Positions 24,611 through 36,260 of a stretch of 64,000 bases of DNA are shown here, in pieces (position 1 is the stretch's first letter; each line of letters begins with the position of its first letter). A program made the position numbers and the translations under genes. Source of the DNA: Bostrychus sinensis (Eukaryota; Chordata; Actinopteri; Gobiiformes; Eleotridae); contig CM036257.1 of NCBI GenBank assembly GCA_020698575.1, positions 22,025,520 through 22,089,519 on the forward strand. The letters run 5' to 3'. Under the pieces are notes generated by a model. It was not told the origin of the DNA and ran no database searches. It worked only from the letters and a program-made list of their open reading frames with translations.

Positions 24611-27589
24611 ACAGACTCCAAAAAGCATTCATTTTTAAATCTTTGCAATCCTATCCCAAAACAAGCCAGAAAGGTTAGCTATGACTGTATGAGGTTGTGT
24701 GCAGGTGAATACTTCCAGCCCTGCTTGTCCAAACAATTATTAACAAGGTCAGTCCAGCGTCGATTTTTTTATTTGCCTCTGTGAACTACAAGTCAAATAC
24801 ACACCTCAGAAATGAAGAGGTAAACCAAACAGAGCGGAAAATGCAGACTTCATTGTTCTTGGGCACGTTTTGTGAGTATAGTCGAGGTTTAAGAAGATGA
24901 GATCACCATTTTCTGTACAATCTCTCACATTCCTCTGCATGCATACATACCATTGTGCGCACACAGCCCTGGGACGAACCTTGTGGGAGGCTGACACATT
25001 TTAACCAAACATACGGCATCCAGGGGCCACGCAACCTAAAATCCATTAAGGCTAATAATGGAAACCTGACTCTGGCGCGCACACAAGGCCAAAGATTTCA
25101 CTGCCTGGATGAGCAGAAAGGTTTTCGAAGAGCTCTTGACAGGCCATTTTCCTGTTTAGGATCCAGGAGACAGCGCCTGCAAACCAGATGTTCAACCGGG
25201 CATCACCACAGCAATTTTCTAGTCATAATCGACAAGGAATTCTCTTCCAAACAGTATTGAAAAAGCAAACTCTTCAAAGTAACAGATGCTATAGATGATC
25301 AATACGCCTACAACCCAAAAATGCGCTGGACCTTTATAGTGGACCGTAGGTAGTGCCATGCCACCTGTTCTTATGATACAGAGTTTTCTCACAGATGTCA
25401 ACCTACTACAATTCCTGAAAATGTTATCAGAATTACTTTTTGAGCTTGCAGTAACTTTGCTTGTTTCTTTGCTGTTTTGTTTAATTTTTCTTTCTGGAGC
25501 TTACCCTATATTTCAGACAGAGTTGCCAAATTGAGCTGGTTTCCGCCCAATTGGGCTTCTTTTGAACACCTTGGACTGTAAAAAATAGCATTGGACTGGT
25601 TTTCTGGTTTTTAGGCTGCTTTTGACAACATTTGGCAGGTTTTTAAAAATATTCTGGGGAAAATACAAGCACAATAGGTCATATTATAAAATAAAATAGA
25701 AATACATATTTCAATTAACTGCAGTGTTCTCGCGCTCATATTTCAGTTTGTTTGTTTTAAAATTAGTGATTTGTGTTTGGTTGCTTATGTTTTATGTTGA
25801 TATTTCGTGTTTTTTGTGGTTTTTAAGATGCCCTGACCAGGAAGGCTTTGGTCGTCTTTGTGGAGAACCTGTTTGTGTTACTTTTCTTTAGTGCTGCTGT
25901 TAAGTTTTGTGTTCAGTTTTACCATTTAGAGTACCTAGTTGTGATTTGGGCTGGTTTTTATTGTGTTGGGCGGGTTTTAAGTTCTGTTTGGGCTGGAAAC
26001 CTTTAGTCAGATCTGGCAACCCTGTTTTCAGAGTAAAGCACCGTCTTAAATACTCTTATGTCCAATTGACTCTTATATGACCCCTCACTTAGCTGTACTT
26101 TGGTTTTCCCCTCTGCGTATCGGTGCTATTTGTCTGGTCTGCCATAATAAAAATGAGAAAACAAAGTCATTGCTAGCTTGATGTTTTGTTACAAGCAAAG
26201 TTCAGATTTCTTGTGACACTCGCGACTTACGTGACACCGGGTCGACGAAGCTCATACAGTGTAGTTTTCAGCACTTTATTCATCCTACATCAACTCATTT
26301 AACAAAAACTGGCTCCAAAACAGTTTAAGATAAAAACGTTACTGAGTTCCGCTTTAATTTGCCAAATGGGTCTACAACCAGTGTACTAGACAGTGCCATG
26401 TTGTCTATTTTAATGATACAGAAGATATTCTTAAGGTAAAATCTAGGTAAGATTTTGACAATTAACCACAATGCAAAAAACTATTACTCAATGTATGTTA
26501 AAAGTATTTGCTATGGTGGAACATATTAGAATCAGAGAATTCGCTTAAAGAAGCCATAGCAAGCAACATCAAAGTATATCGGGTGAAAAACAAAGTTTAT
26601 TAAGCTAGATGCACCAATGAGCAACTTTCCATTGAAAATAAACAACCATTCAGCCAAAGTTTTGTCCATTTACAAAGATTATACAAGGACATTAACTACA
26701 TTTATAGATTCCTAAAGTTTAATAAACCCATACTACAGCAGCCCACAACAGCTTTAAATATACTGGCAATAAAACTAGTACTACGAATACTGTCCAACAA
26801 GTGACAGCGAGGAATTCACTGAAGTATTATCTCTGGCCTTATTTTGGTACATGCATCAGTAAAACAGCGAGACAGTGAGGGTTCAGCCAAAAGCTTCTGC
26901 TGCTGCTTAAGTTAAATTAAGATGGATTTATGTGTTTACCCACCCTGGCTCAATGTAGGACCTCCGTGGAGCCCAGAATACAAGCAATGTGTTTTTTATA
27001 AAGAACATACCAAAGCTATTTTCTTTCTGGCACAAGGAAGAAGTCCAGAAACCTAGAAGCAGAACTAAAGTGGCATGAGGATGGCTTAATTTAACACAGA
27101 GAGACAACATATTTGTGTTTACTGAATACAAAAGACATATTAAAATTGTTAGAGGGACAGTTTAGGCTTGTGGTTGTATAATTTTCAACAATAGATCCTT
27201 TTACAGTGTGTTAACACGATGAGCTGCAGGGGCATTTTTTTTGCAATTTTGGAAGTTAAGAAGGCTGCAGTTGATTTTCATTGGGGACCAGAGACTTAAA
27301 ATTACATTTAGGTGAAATGCATGCTGCTTTGGTGGACACAAATATTACACAAAATCCATATAGATATAAAATGAATGATATTTTTAGTTTTAGTTTTAAC
27401 TTAACTACAAATGAAATGCAGCTGTTTCTTGACATAGCGGGGAAGCCACTTCTTAACACCGCTTAAAAAGTTAGAACAGTAAGGATTATCAGTACTAAAT
27501 GCTTATTATTATGGGCTGCAAATTGACCAAAAATAATTTTACTCATAGAAGACATGATCTCCTCCTAGCATGCAGTGATATATTAATTC
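24611..27589. other. Unique sequence, no gene recognised
   Basis: About 3 kb with no supported exon, RNA gene or bounded repeat. The GT-rich stretch at 25430-26020 (TTTGGGCTGGTTTT phrases) is low complexity. Confidence 0.45.
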
Positions 27590-27972
27590 CTCTATTCTCT
27601 GGCATAGTTGTTCTGATGTCTCAAAACGCTCAGTTGCACAAACCCCTGACCACTCCGTGAAGCAGTGACCAATCAGCAAGCCCTCTACATGCAGTCTGCC
27701 TTCATTTGTTTATCCAAAAACTGGTGTACAGCTCTGTTTTCACTGATTCCTCAAAGCTAGTTTTAATTTTATAGTAAAATTGCATCATACAAAAAGTTAA
27801 AGTGAAGTGCTCTTTTTCTTTGAATATGTTCTGGTGGTCTCTTCACATGTTTCTTTATGGCAATGGTGGAGTCAGAGATGTTTTTAAAGGTTGTAAAACA
27901 TCCAACACTGTTCTAGAGGAAAACCAAGATTGGTTTAAAAATATGAATGAAAGCATAATGTAGCACCTTTAA
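27590..27972 (+). mobile_element. MITE family B, 5'-truncated copy
   Basis: Shares CAAAACGCT, GACCAATCAGCAAGCC, CATGCAGTCTGC, GCATCATACAAAAAGT and the terminus GCATAATGTAGCACCTTTAA with the copy at 50731-51252. Confidence 0.75.
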
Positions 27973-28514
27973 ATATATATTGTAGAACACTGTTAATTAT
28001 TGCTACTCATTTTTACACAAGTGTTCATTTGTATCTCTACAAAACAATGCAAGTGTGCATGGTTGATAGATTTAGTTTCATTTGATTGTTAAATCTAACC
28101 ACACAGAGATACCACATCCTAATTTATTTACTTCCTTTTTTAAGTCCTGTCTCTGGCCCCTCACTGTGCCCCAGTATTTTAAACCAAACCACCGTTGCCG
28201 CATTTACTAAACAAATTCAACCACAAGATTATCAGTCTGGTTTGTTGAGATTCAGTGGAGCGTTGCAACCAAAAGAGCAGAACTCGAACCGACAGCGAAA
28301 TCACAGGGATTGGCGATTAGAGCGCTCTTAATGGATCAATTTCAGGGCTGGGGAAAAAGTCCAAAGCCAGATTTTTCCCTCTGAACAACCTCTTCAAGCC
28401 AATCAGCAATGTACAAGTTCTCACATCTTTATCACATATCGTAAGAGCTGCACTGATGTGATATGGAAGAGAACAGGGAAGTGGCTTTATAATGATTAAG
28501 AGAGGAAGACTTAC
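27973..28514. other. Unique sequence
   Basis: Donor-side flank of the candidate 149-nt exon. No other feature. Confidence 0.4.
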
Positions 28515-28663
28515 TGAAGACAGATGAAGTTGACACAGCGGGTTTCCCAGGGACCAGAGCAGGGGCTTCTTCCAGCAGTGTCGAACAATGACCAGGATAT
28601 GTCTTTCTTTAATCCGGTTTCCTAGTTTTCCTTTCGGCCGTGGCTGTTGGCGAGGCTGGTTCC
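28515..28663 (-). CDS. Candidate internal exon, gene unknown (149 nt)
   Basis: On the minus strand a strong acceptor (GTGTCTCTGCAG|GGAACC) opens a 149-nt segment closed by a near-consensus donor (TTCA|GTAAGT). Only one frame is open throughout. It begins after 2 nt of a split codon, reads NQPRQQPRPKGKLG and later ILVIVRHCWKKPLLW, and is basic and proline-rich at the start. I do not recognise the protein. The exon could equally be untranslated, since it follows a noncoding first exon on the same strand. The longer open frame that spans it reads through both splice sites and should not be taken as a gene. Confidence 0.35.
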
Positions 28664-29118
28664 CTGCAGAGACACGAGAGCCAAAGGAAATTACATTTAT
28701 GACCTTTAGGATGGAGACAGAATAATACTGCACTACATTTCTCACTGGACACTGGCGAGTGGTGACTTAATTTTTGAAAGTCATTCATATATTTTCTTCT
28801 GCTGATTGGTGGCTGCAGCATATCCCACTTACTATGGACGTGAGGTGGGCTACACTGTTGACAATAGACAGTTAGTCGCAGGACTGTCACTCACATCCAG
28901 AAGACAGACGAGCACTAATTCTCACAATCATTCACCAGAGTTCACTTATACGCTCCATAAAGAGAGAATGTCGGTAGCCCACAATCTCTTTGCACAACTT
29001 TGTTTTGTTTTTGAGTTCATTCTTAAATTTCTTATATGGAAATGGATTAAATGCATACACCAAACAAATTTTGAAGACAAAAAGGACAAGAAGGAGGTCA
29101 GAAGGTAATGCAAAGTCA

Positions 29119-29315
29119 CAAAAACAACAAAATACCCAAGGCACTCTCTCATAAGGTTAAAAAGCCTTTATTCTTTAGAGCATAATGGCCTTTACTGAGC
29201 CCCAGTGCGTTTCAGCCTTACAGTCTTCATCAGGGGGACAAACAAGATAATAAAGGCAACTAATAAGGGCATTTTGACCTTATGAGAGAGTGCCTTAAGT
29301 ATTTTGTTGTTTTTG
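29119..29315. mobile_element. Short inverted-repeat element (39-bp arms)
   Basis: The left arm (29119-29157) and right arm (29277-29315) contain AAGGCACTCTCTCATAAGGT and its exact complement, and remain paired further out through CAAAAACAACAAAATAC with two mismatches in all. The spacer includes GTGCGTTTCAGCCTTACAGT and CTTCATCAGGGGG, phrases I recall from fish and frog DNA-transposon MITEs. Confidence 0.85.
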
Positions 29316-30548
29316 CAAATTTTAAAGACAGTTTGAAGAATTTATAGAAACAAAATCTTTCTATTAAACTTAATCCTGCCTGAGGTTGTCTTGTCAATGT
29401 GACAGTAAGAACAGGAGCCTTAAAAATAATAGTCTGTTTACTATAAATTGAATTACATTTTAAAAAGTTTAGCGTATTTTCTTGTTTTGTCACACTATTT
29501 AATACTGCTTCAGAAGCTAAGGCATAAACACAGTGTTGTCTTTTGTCAGTTATTGAATAGAGGCAAACATCCCATTTCTGCTTACACTCTGCACAGTTAT
29601 AGCTTTTAAAATGAAATTCACTGCAATTCATTGTCTGTTCAAAGACAAGAATCAAACAAACTGCTTTTTCCTCATTTTGTGCTCATTCAGAGTGTGGACA
29701 AAGCAGATGTTTTTGTTCCTTTAATTTGTTTGTTTTAGCCGCACAGCTCTCCAAAGTATGACTAATGTATCTCCATGATAAAGAAAGAGGGAACTAGTGA
29801 GACAACCTACAAACATTACACATACAGTTGTTTCCAAAAATATCATGTCAAGTCATCATCTGGACTTTTGTTTGTGCTGAAATTTTCTTAATTACTTCAT
29901 GCATCAAAGTGAGTTTGGAAACCCCTATGACAACATCTCAGACAGGGAACTATTTAAACCTGTAATAGTTTGCAGCTCATGTTTAAGCAACTCATGTTTT
30001 TCCTTAAAAGCTGTTGGCTCTGTGGCAGGAATAGATTTCCATAGCAGCATATTACATGAATACAAATAGTGTCCTAAAACATAGGAGTCAGAGTGGAGGT
30101 GAAATCGAAATGTCCTTGAGAGAGTTTCCTTGAAAATGGCTTTAAAATCTAACACAATAAAGCAGTTTTTCAGCAACCTTCATGACCATGTCCTTTACAA
30201 CGTCATAAAACATTGCTCCAGTGCGGCTCTCTCCAGATGTTCACTTAGTAACTATCAAAGCAATAAATGTCTATTATTACAGCCTGAAAATTCAGCTGTT
30301 ACAGAGCATGGAGGGCATTTTCAAACAAGATGAATTTAGGTTTTGTACACCAACAAAGCGGCAATTTCTGTGCTTCTGGTAAGATACATTTTTTGCCTTA
30401 CTATGAAGCTTCACAATTTACAAAATATATTACTCTACACAATCTATAGCTATTCTTTCAATCAAAGAGGAACTATGCACATCTCAGCTTTGTCATATAC
30501 ATTATCTATGTGCGTCTGTCCTTGTCTCGCAGTGCTACTCAATATAGA
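29316..30548. other. Unique sequence, no gene recognised
   Basis: The 131-codon minus-strand open frame at 29260-29655 begins in the inverted-repeat element and has no recognisable domain. Confidence 0.45.
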
Positions 30549-31225
30549 CCCACCATTCATAACAATATGACCACTCACAGATATAGTGAATAACACAGCT
30601 CATCTGCACCTGTTAGTGGGTGGGGTAGTCGGTATTTGAGTCAGCTAGTGAACATTTTCTCCTCAAAGTTGATGTGTTAGAAAAATGGGCAAGTGTAAGG
30701 ATTTGAGCGAACTTTGACATGGGCCAAATTGTGACAACTGGGTCAGAGCATTTCCAAAACTACAGCTCTTGTTGGGTGTTCCTGGTCTGCAGTAAGGTTG
30801 GGTATTAAACAAAACCTTTGTGGTATTGAAAGGAAAGTTACAACATTACTAGTATTGAAAAAATATTTTTCACTCAATACCTAGTGGGACCTTTAATGTT
30901 CCTTTGCATGTATGACTCAAGTAAATAACAGAATAAATCATACAAACTACTGGATTTAACTTAAGAATTTTTCTCAAAATTTGTATTTTATTCAATATTA
31001 TTGTGTTTCATGATTACAGAAGATGAATTAGAACACCATAGGTATCAAAAACGTATTACTCAGGTACCGGTATCGAAAGGAACAATGGTGAACTGGAGAC
31101 AGGTGATGCACGAGGGAAACAAATGCCGGCCTGTGTAATCTGATCAAACAGATAAGCTACTGTAAACTCAAATTGCTGGGCCTGTATGTTTGGCAGGTGG
31201 TTATATAACACATATCATTATGACC
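30549..31225 (+). mobile_element. Tc1-like relic, family 1, interrupted by another insertion
   Basis: The first part (30549-30793) runs from a decayed TIR through GTTGATGTGTTAGAAAAATGGGC and AGGATTTGAGCGA...GGGCCAAATTGTGAC to CAGAGCATTTCCAAAAC. The match resumes at 31080 (GGTGAACTGGAGACAGGTGATGCACG) and ends in a TIR-like CATTATGACCACC near 31205-31225. The coding sequence is broken by the insertion and stops. Confidence 0.75.
30794..31079. mobile_element. Insertion nested in the Tc1 relic (~286 bp)
   Basis: It separates two adjoining parts of the Tc1 consensus. Its ends (GGTTGGGTATTAAACAAAAC and GGTACCGGTATCGAAAGG) resemble the degraded element at 2525-3065. Class uncertain. Confidence 0.6.
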
Positions 31226-32859
31226 ACCAGGCTATCCTCAGATTGATAGATAGACTGCTTGTGCCCTTCTGCAACATTTAAATGTTTCATCTTTCCAGCA
31301 GTCAAATGAGTTATAAGTACTGACTTAAAACAAGACTAAAACCTTGCACAACAAATGTAAGTGCTTGAGTTTCAAACGCCAGCTTCCATTCAACATTTCT
31401 GAGAAATTAAGTCGACACTAATGAGATCCTGTGGTGTGGTTCCTGCAGTGTTGGAGATTAGCCTTTGTCAGACCACGATGAGCAATCCTGAGTGACTACA
31501 GCATGTTGGGTAAAGGCCCAGCAATCACTTCTGCATTATTAGCAGCTCACTGTTTTGTCTGACAACACATTTTTAATAAGTATGATTGACCATAATCCAA
31601 TACACATCATCTGGTATAAAGTTTGACTATTTTAATTGAGTAGACTGCAATACAATTTAATAGATTAGTTAGCGTTGGCCACAGAAAATCCCAATTTGTA
31701 CACAAAGTAGTAGTAGCAGTACTAGTGGTGGTAATAATAATAATAGTAGTATTACGGTTGTTATAGTAATACTAAAGAGCAGTGGTGGTAGTAGTAGCAA
31801 TAATGGAGGTTCATAGATAGTAGTATTAGTCAAAGTAAGTTCAGTAGTATTTGCAGTAAAAGTTCTAGGAACAAGTACGTTCCACTAAAGTAAACTTTAC
31901 ACTCAATACTTTTTTGCTCTTAAAAGAAATGTTTTAAATATTTCATTATGTGCATCTGTATATGTATCTATATGCATGGCACTTTTTGAAATGAACTTCT
32001 GAAATTCATGAAATACATTTTTAATTTCTTGATGAACACCTGTATATCTGAGTTTTTAGTGACCAAATATTAATGTTACTAAAGTTAAAAGACAAGGTTT
32101 ATGAAACATAATGTCACAACAAGTAAAAGTCCTCAGTGATTAGATTTATGAATTCAATATTTTAACTGCACATGCTGAGGAGAGACAGCAGTCACTTCAC
32201 TAAATCCAAACCAGGTCAAAAAATACCCTTGAATCTCTCATGCCGCCCGACTGTAGCAGTATCTTTTAGTCATCAGGGAGACAAGAATCTGAGAGTGCTG
32301 TCTACTTGGAAACAGATGGCAAGGCAGTTGGTGGGAATTTCGGCAACGCTCCCATGCATGTATGGGGATAAGATTTACAGTTCTTGGACTCGTTCATGTT
32401 AGTGCCATGTCATCACAGAGGTGAAGAGAGGGCTCGGAAGGACATCCTGAAAAATAATCCGCAGCACGCATGAACTGTGCTAAGAGCAAGAGCAGGCTAC
32501 AAATGACAAGGCCAGTTAAAAAATGACTTGACAGACTGGTTTCAGGAAGAACAACACCATCGTAAAAGGTAAACTTAAAAATGCACAATGGCTGCACAAT
32601 ATTAAAAAATGCTATATGCAATAAATATATAACAATATGGTTGTTAATATTTGGATACCCTTGATAAGGCGTTCTCAACCATAGACCATAGACTAAAAAA
32701 TTCAAGTAAGACATAGTAAAGGTCCATAACTCCATAACCCCATAACCTTGGCAAATTTCACTCCCCATGTGCATCAGTTGTCTCCTGTTCACCACATTTG
32801 ATAGCTACTACTGACCACTGCAGACTGGATACACCCTAGCCTGGTGATTCATTCATTCC
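31226..32859. other. Unique sequence around the trinucleotide tract
   Basis: No gene seen. The 31390-31610 part is repeat-free with homeodomain-like cores (CACTAATGAG, GGAGATTAGCC, CATTATTAGCAGC) and could be conserved noncoding sequence. Confidence 0.35.
31707..31850. repeat. Imperfect (TAG/AAT)n trinucleotide tract
   Basis: A run of GTAGTAGTAGCAG, GGTGGTAATAATAATAATAG and similar triplets. A longer tract of the same kind lies at 34070-34405. Confidence 0.85.
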
Positions 32860-33365
32860 CAGCAAACCATTTCTCGCCAGTCGATTTGGAACTGGCCTAT
32901 CACAGCCATTTATCTGCAGCGCATCTTACAAATACGGAAGCTGAAAAAATTTGATAAATTCTCTCATACTATTATCGGTATTTAGTGGTTTCCTTCGTCA
33001 CCTGTTGATCCTGCTGTTTGCATTTTAACAACAGTAAAGTCCTGTTGACATCCAACGTAATAGACGACATACAAACAAATCCACTTTCTCTGCAAGTCTT
33101 TGTACAGCTGGCTTCTGCTGCTGTCCCCTGCAGCTCTGTACTTGTTTCTGAACAAGTACAGAGCTGCTCATAATGCACCGTATTCTGGCGTTTTATGGCA
33201 AAACCAGCAAGAATCAGCCCGGTCAGCGGCGCACTGCTTCCCCCTTCGTTTCTGTGATTGGTTACTCCGCCTGTAATTGTTCCGTCCATAGAAATGAAAC
33301 TTGCACCTTTACTAGACTAACTTCTTTGTATATAGAGGAGAAGAGTTTGTCTGGCCAGCCAGGCT
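32860..33365 (-). mobile_element. Element C, copy 1
   Basis: On the minus strand it shares AAGAAGTTAGTCTNGTA, TTTCATTTCTATGG, CCAATCA...GAAA, CTGGTTTTGCC and GGACAGCAGCAGAAGCCAG. It ends GTATTTGTAAGATGCGCTGC...GGCCAGTTCCAAATC, as does 53175-53720. About 500 bp, no coding content; probably a non-autonomous element. It carries the 16-bp-arm hairpin described separately. Confidence 0.75.
33131..33166. repeat. Hairpin with perfect 16-bp arms inside element C
   Basis: CAGCTCTGTACTTGTT (33131-33146) and AACAAGTACAGAGCTG (33151-33166) around TCTG. The sister copy at 53175-53720 lacks the second arm. Confidence 0.95.
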
Positions 33366-33377
33366 AAGCACACGCCA

Positions 33378-33600
33378 CTAAAGCTGCAGTTTTGAAGATG
33401 CTCTGACCCAGTCATCTAGCCATCACATTGTGTCTTTTGTCAGACTCACTCAAATCCTTATGCTTGCCTTTTTTTTCCTGCATCTAAAACATCACCTTTA
33501 ATAACAAAATGTTCACTTGCTGTCTAATATATCCCATCCACTAACAAGATGAAGAAGACGCCATGATGAAGAGATAATACTGTAGTGTTGTTCTCTATAC
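33378..33600 (-). pseudogene. Tc1-like 5' fragment, family 1
   Basis: The minus strand reads GGATGGGATATATTAGACAG, CAAGTGAACATTTTG, GTGATGTTTTAGATGC, AGGATTTGAGTGAG, CACAATGTGATGGCTAG and CTGGGTCAGAGCATCTTC. This is the 5' UTR and N-terminal HTH start of the family-1 transposase. Truncated after AAACTGCAGC. Confidence 0.8.
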
Positions 33601-34069
33601 TTTGCCTGTCTGTGGTAGTAATGTAATGCCTGACTGTTGTATAGAGAAAAAGAGTCAACAAAACAGCACACACAGCAATGGCAAAAGTACTTGTATGGCA
33701 GTGGCTGAGGAGGTCAGATGAGTGCAAGTGGCTCCAATACCACCAATTATCCTGACAATCACAATACAGTACACAACAATGAGGCTGTTGTTTCCCTCCA
33801 TCTGTACAGTATGTTCTGTGTGTGTTTATTTCTGCATGGATTAGCATCGCTATAGTTTATGACGTTTTTTATACACTTTCTGCTCATCCGTTAGTGAACT
33901 GAAATAATCCCCATTGCTTCCATATGCCATATTGGAAGATATGATTCATTGGACGAAGTAAGAAAAATGCATACAAAATGGCTACCCTCAAAAAAATGGA
34001 AAGTCTGACATTTGCTAAGTTATAGATAAAAACAAATGCAGGTTTTACCATCATGACTAAAAAATTTCA
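33601..34069. other. Unique sequence
   Basis: No supported feature. Confidence 0.4.
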
Positions 34070-34405
34070 AAATAGTAGAAGAAATAGTATTAGGTTGTTA
34101 CAAAAGTGCAAGGTGGTAGTAGTAGGTGTAAAAATAGTAGCAGTAATGGTAGTAGCAGTAGTAACAGCAGAAGTAGTAGTAACTGTGGTAGTAGTGTTCG
34201 TAATAGTAGTAGTGGTGGTGGCAGCCAGCAGCAGTTGTCATCGTAGTAGGTGTAGTAGTAATTGCAGTAGTAATAGTAGCAGCAGTAGCAGTAGTAGTGG
34301 CCAAAGCAACAGTATTAGTGATTATGGTATAACGAAGTAGTACTAGTGGTGGTAGTAAGTAGTAGGAACAGTAGTAGTAGTCATATGAGCAGTAGTAGTG
34401 AGACA
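34070..34405. repeat. Imperfect (TAG)n trinucleotide tract, ~335 bp
   Basis: Long run of GTAGTAG/CAGTAG/GGTGG triplets keeping phase over most of its length. This yields artefactual open frames on both strands (poly-Val/Ser on plus, Tyr/Thr-rich on minus). Confidence 0.93.
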
Positions 34406-34569
34406 TACCACATTTTCTATCAGCAGTACATAATCTCAACTGACCATAATTGTTTTTGGTGGCATTATAATTATTTGGCAAACAGGGGCATTCCTGATTC
34501 TTAACACGACTACAGATATTCACATACTTCCTGTTTGGGTCCAAAGCTCTTCTGAATATTTTCTATGTC

Positions 34570-34740
34570 TTATTCAGAAAATGAATTATGCCCATTATTA
34601 GGCTCTGCTAATTAGGCCGCGTTTTTATCTCGCTGCATTGTCGTCTCTCTGGTAACCCCCCTGCAGTCAATGTGATGTCGCAATTACCGTCTGCACTCAG
34701 CCATTTAACACAGCTTTTTAAGATAGTTGTTCCAAGTTGT
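34570..34740. promoter_or_regulatory. Conserved-noncoding-like segment
   Basis: Repeat-free sequence with ATTATGCCCATTATTAGGC, TCTGCTAATTAGGCCGCG and TCTCGCTGCATTGTCG. Composition and homeodomain-type motifs resemble vertebrate enhancers. Inference only. Confidence 0.3.
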
Positions 34741-35074
34741 GCTTAAAACATGCAGAGTATTTAAGCAACGGGTAAATTTAGGTTATGGTTTTGTCTGTGT
34801 TGGTGGGTGAGGAAAACTCAAAAAGTAACAGTCAGATATTGATGAAATTTTCAGGAAAGGTTAGCAATGGTCCAAGGTATTACTAATTGTTTTTTGGAGT
34901 AGATCCAGGTAGAATTTTTTTTAAATAATTCAGTACAACTGCATAATAGAGATTTCCCAGCTGCAAAAAAGATACTAACTCCAGCCAGTAGGGGTCAGTA
35001 AATGAACAAATGACGAGTTATAGTGTTTTTTGTGATTTCTTTTTTACCATTGTGAGATATTAGGGGTTCGCAAT

Positions 35075-35170
35075 TAAAGCATTTAGCCCCGAACTAGAGC
35101 ATTTAACTCTGAACTAAAATATCCCTGGTTCAAGTTGCACTATGTCTTTACTGCTGTGGGGGGAAAAAAA
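35075..35170 (+). repeat. SINE-like repeat, copy 2
   Basis: AGCATTTAGCCCCGAACTAGAG...CTGGTTCAAGTTG, related to the copies at 5705 and 45810. Confidence 0.4.
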
Positions 35171-35924
35171 CAATGCCGCCTAATGTTTCACAATACACAG
35201 ACTGTCCACCTTAGCTAGGAAGAACACATTTTTCTCTACCATATAGTGAATAAAGAGAAGTAATACGATGACAAATGCAAAAGGACAAAAAAAAAAAAAA
35301 AAAGAAAAAGTTTGGAGCAGCCGTGATAAGCTGAGGGCCAGAAATGATGAGACAGTCAGTGATAGTGAGACAGTCGGAGTCCTGGCATGAGATTTGGCTG
35401 CAGGAAGGAAGCGGGACGAGAGGAAAGGCATCGTCAGTGATGAGAGAAGGGAGGAAGGAGCCGTGGGAGGTGTAAGAGATGTAAGCGCTGACAGAAGGAG
35501 GGACAGAGCTGCAGCACGGGACAAAGGCAAAATGGAAGAGAGGATACAGCTCCTTTTAGAGATGTTTTCAGAGATACTTGCAGTAAAATTATTCCACAAG
35601 TATGCCAATCTTATGCCTATTAGAGTTTCATTTATGCAGAATACAAGACAAGGGGTATTTACCAGCCAGATAGTGTTTTGGGGTGCAAATAAATTCTTTG
35701 TTAAGGCGCTATCATAAGTGGAAATATCTATCTATGACTGATTGAAATGCACCAAGTGTGGTTTTCAAGGTGACAGACATTTGCCTTGTAAGATTGATGG
35801 GCACATTGGGGCATTGTGGGAAATTACTCTGTTGGAAAACTAAATACAAATGGTACTGGTGTCGGGGTGACAAGTGTATGTTAGTTAGTACATAGCTTTT
35901 TTCTATTAATGCAAACCAAATTTG
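35171..35924. other. Purine-rich unique sequence
   Basis: Contains a poly-A run (35288-35302) and a purine-rich stretch (35380-35560) that produces Arg/Glu-rich open frames with no recognisable domain. Confidence 0.4.
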
Positions 35925-36260
35925 GGTCGATGGTAGTGCAGTGGGTTAAACATTCGCCCAGCAACCGGAGGGTAGCCGGTTCGAATCCCATCTGAAGCGC
36001 ATACTGTCGTTGTGTCCCTGGGCAAGACACTTCACCCACCTTGCCTGTGTGAATGTGTTAGTGTGGCTGTGTTTGGTGGTGGTCGGAGGGGCCGTTGGCG
36101 CAGATTGGCAGCCACGCTTCCGTCAGCCTGCCCCAGGGCAGCTGTCACCACCACTGAGTGTGACTGAGGAGTGAATGAATAATAGATCAAAATTGTAAAG
36201 CGGCTTTGAGTTGTGTGAAAAGCGCTATACAAAACTGATGTATTATTATTATTATTAAAT
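35925..36260 (+). mobile_element. tRNA-derived SINE with (ATT)n tail (~335 bp)
   Basis: The head has an A-box-like GGTAGTGCAGTGGGTTAAAC and a B-box GGTTCGAATCC. The body contains CTGGGCAAGACACTTCACCC. The 3' part GTAAAGCGGCTTTGAG...GAAAAGCGCTATACAAA is an L2-type LINE tail, followed by TATTATTATTATTATT. This architecture identifies a SINE transcribed by RNA polymerase III and mobilised by an L2-like LINE. Confidence 0.9.

Noticed and set aside
28317..28745. 142-codon minus-strand frame as one gene
   Set aside because: It runs through a good donor and a good acceptor; only 28515-28663 is exon-like.
34053..34544. Long open frames on both strands (Val/Ser-rich and Tyr/Thr-rich)
   Set aside because: They are readings of the phased TAG trinucleotide tract; no domain, no splice sites.
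35935..36000. A functional tRNA gene
   Set aside because: A- and B-box-like motifs are present, but the body continues into a SINE with an L2 tail and ATT repeats.
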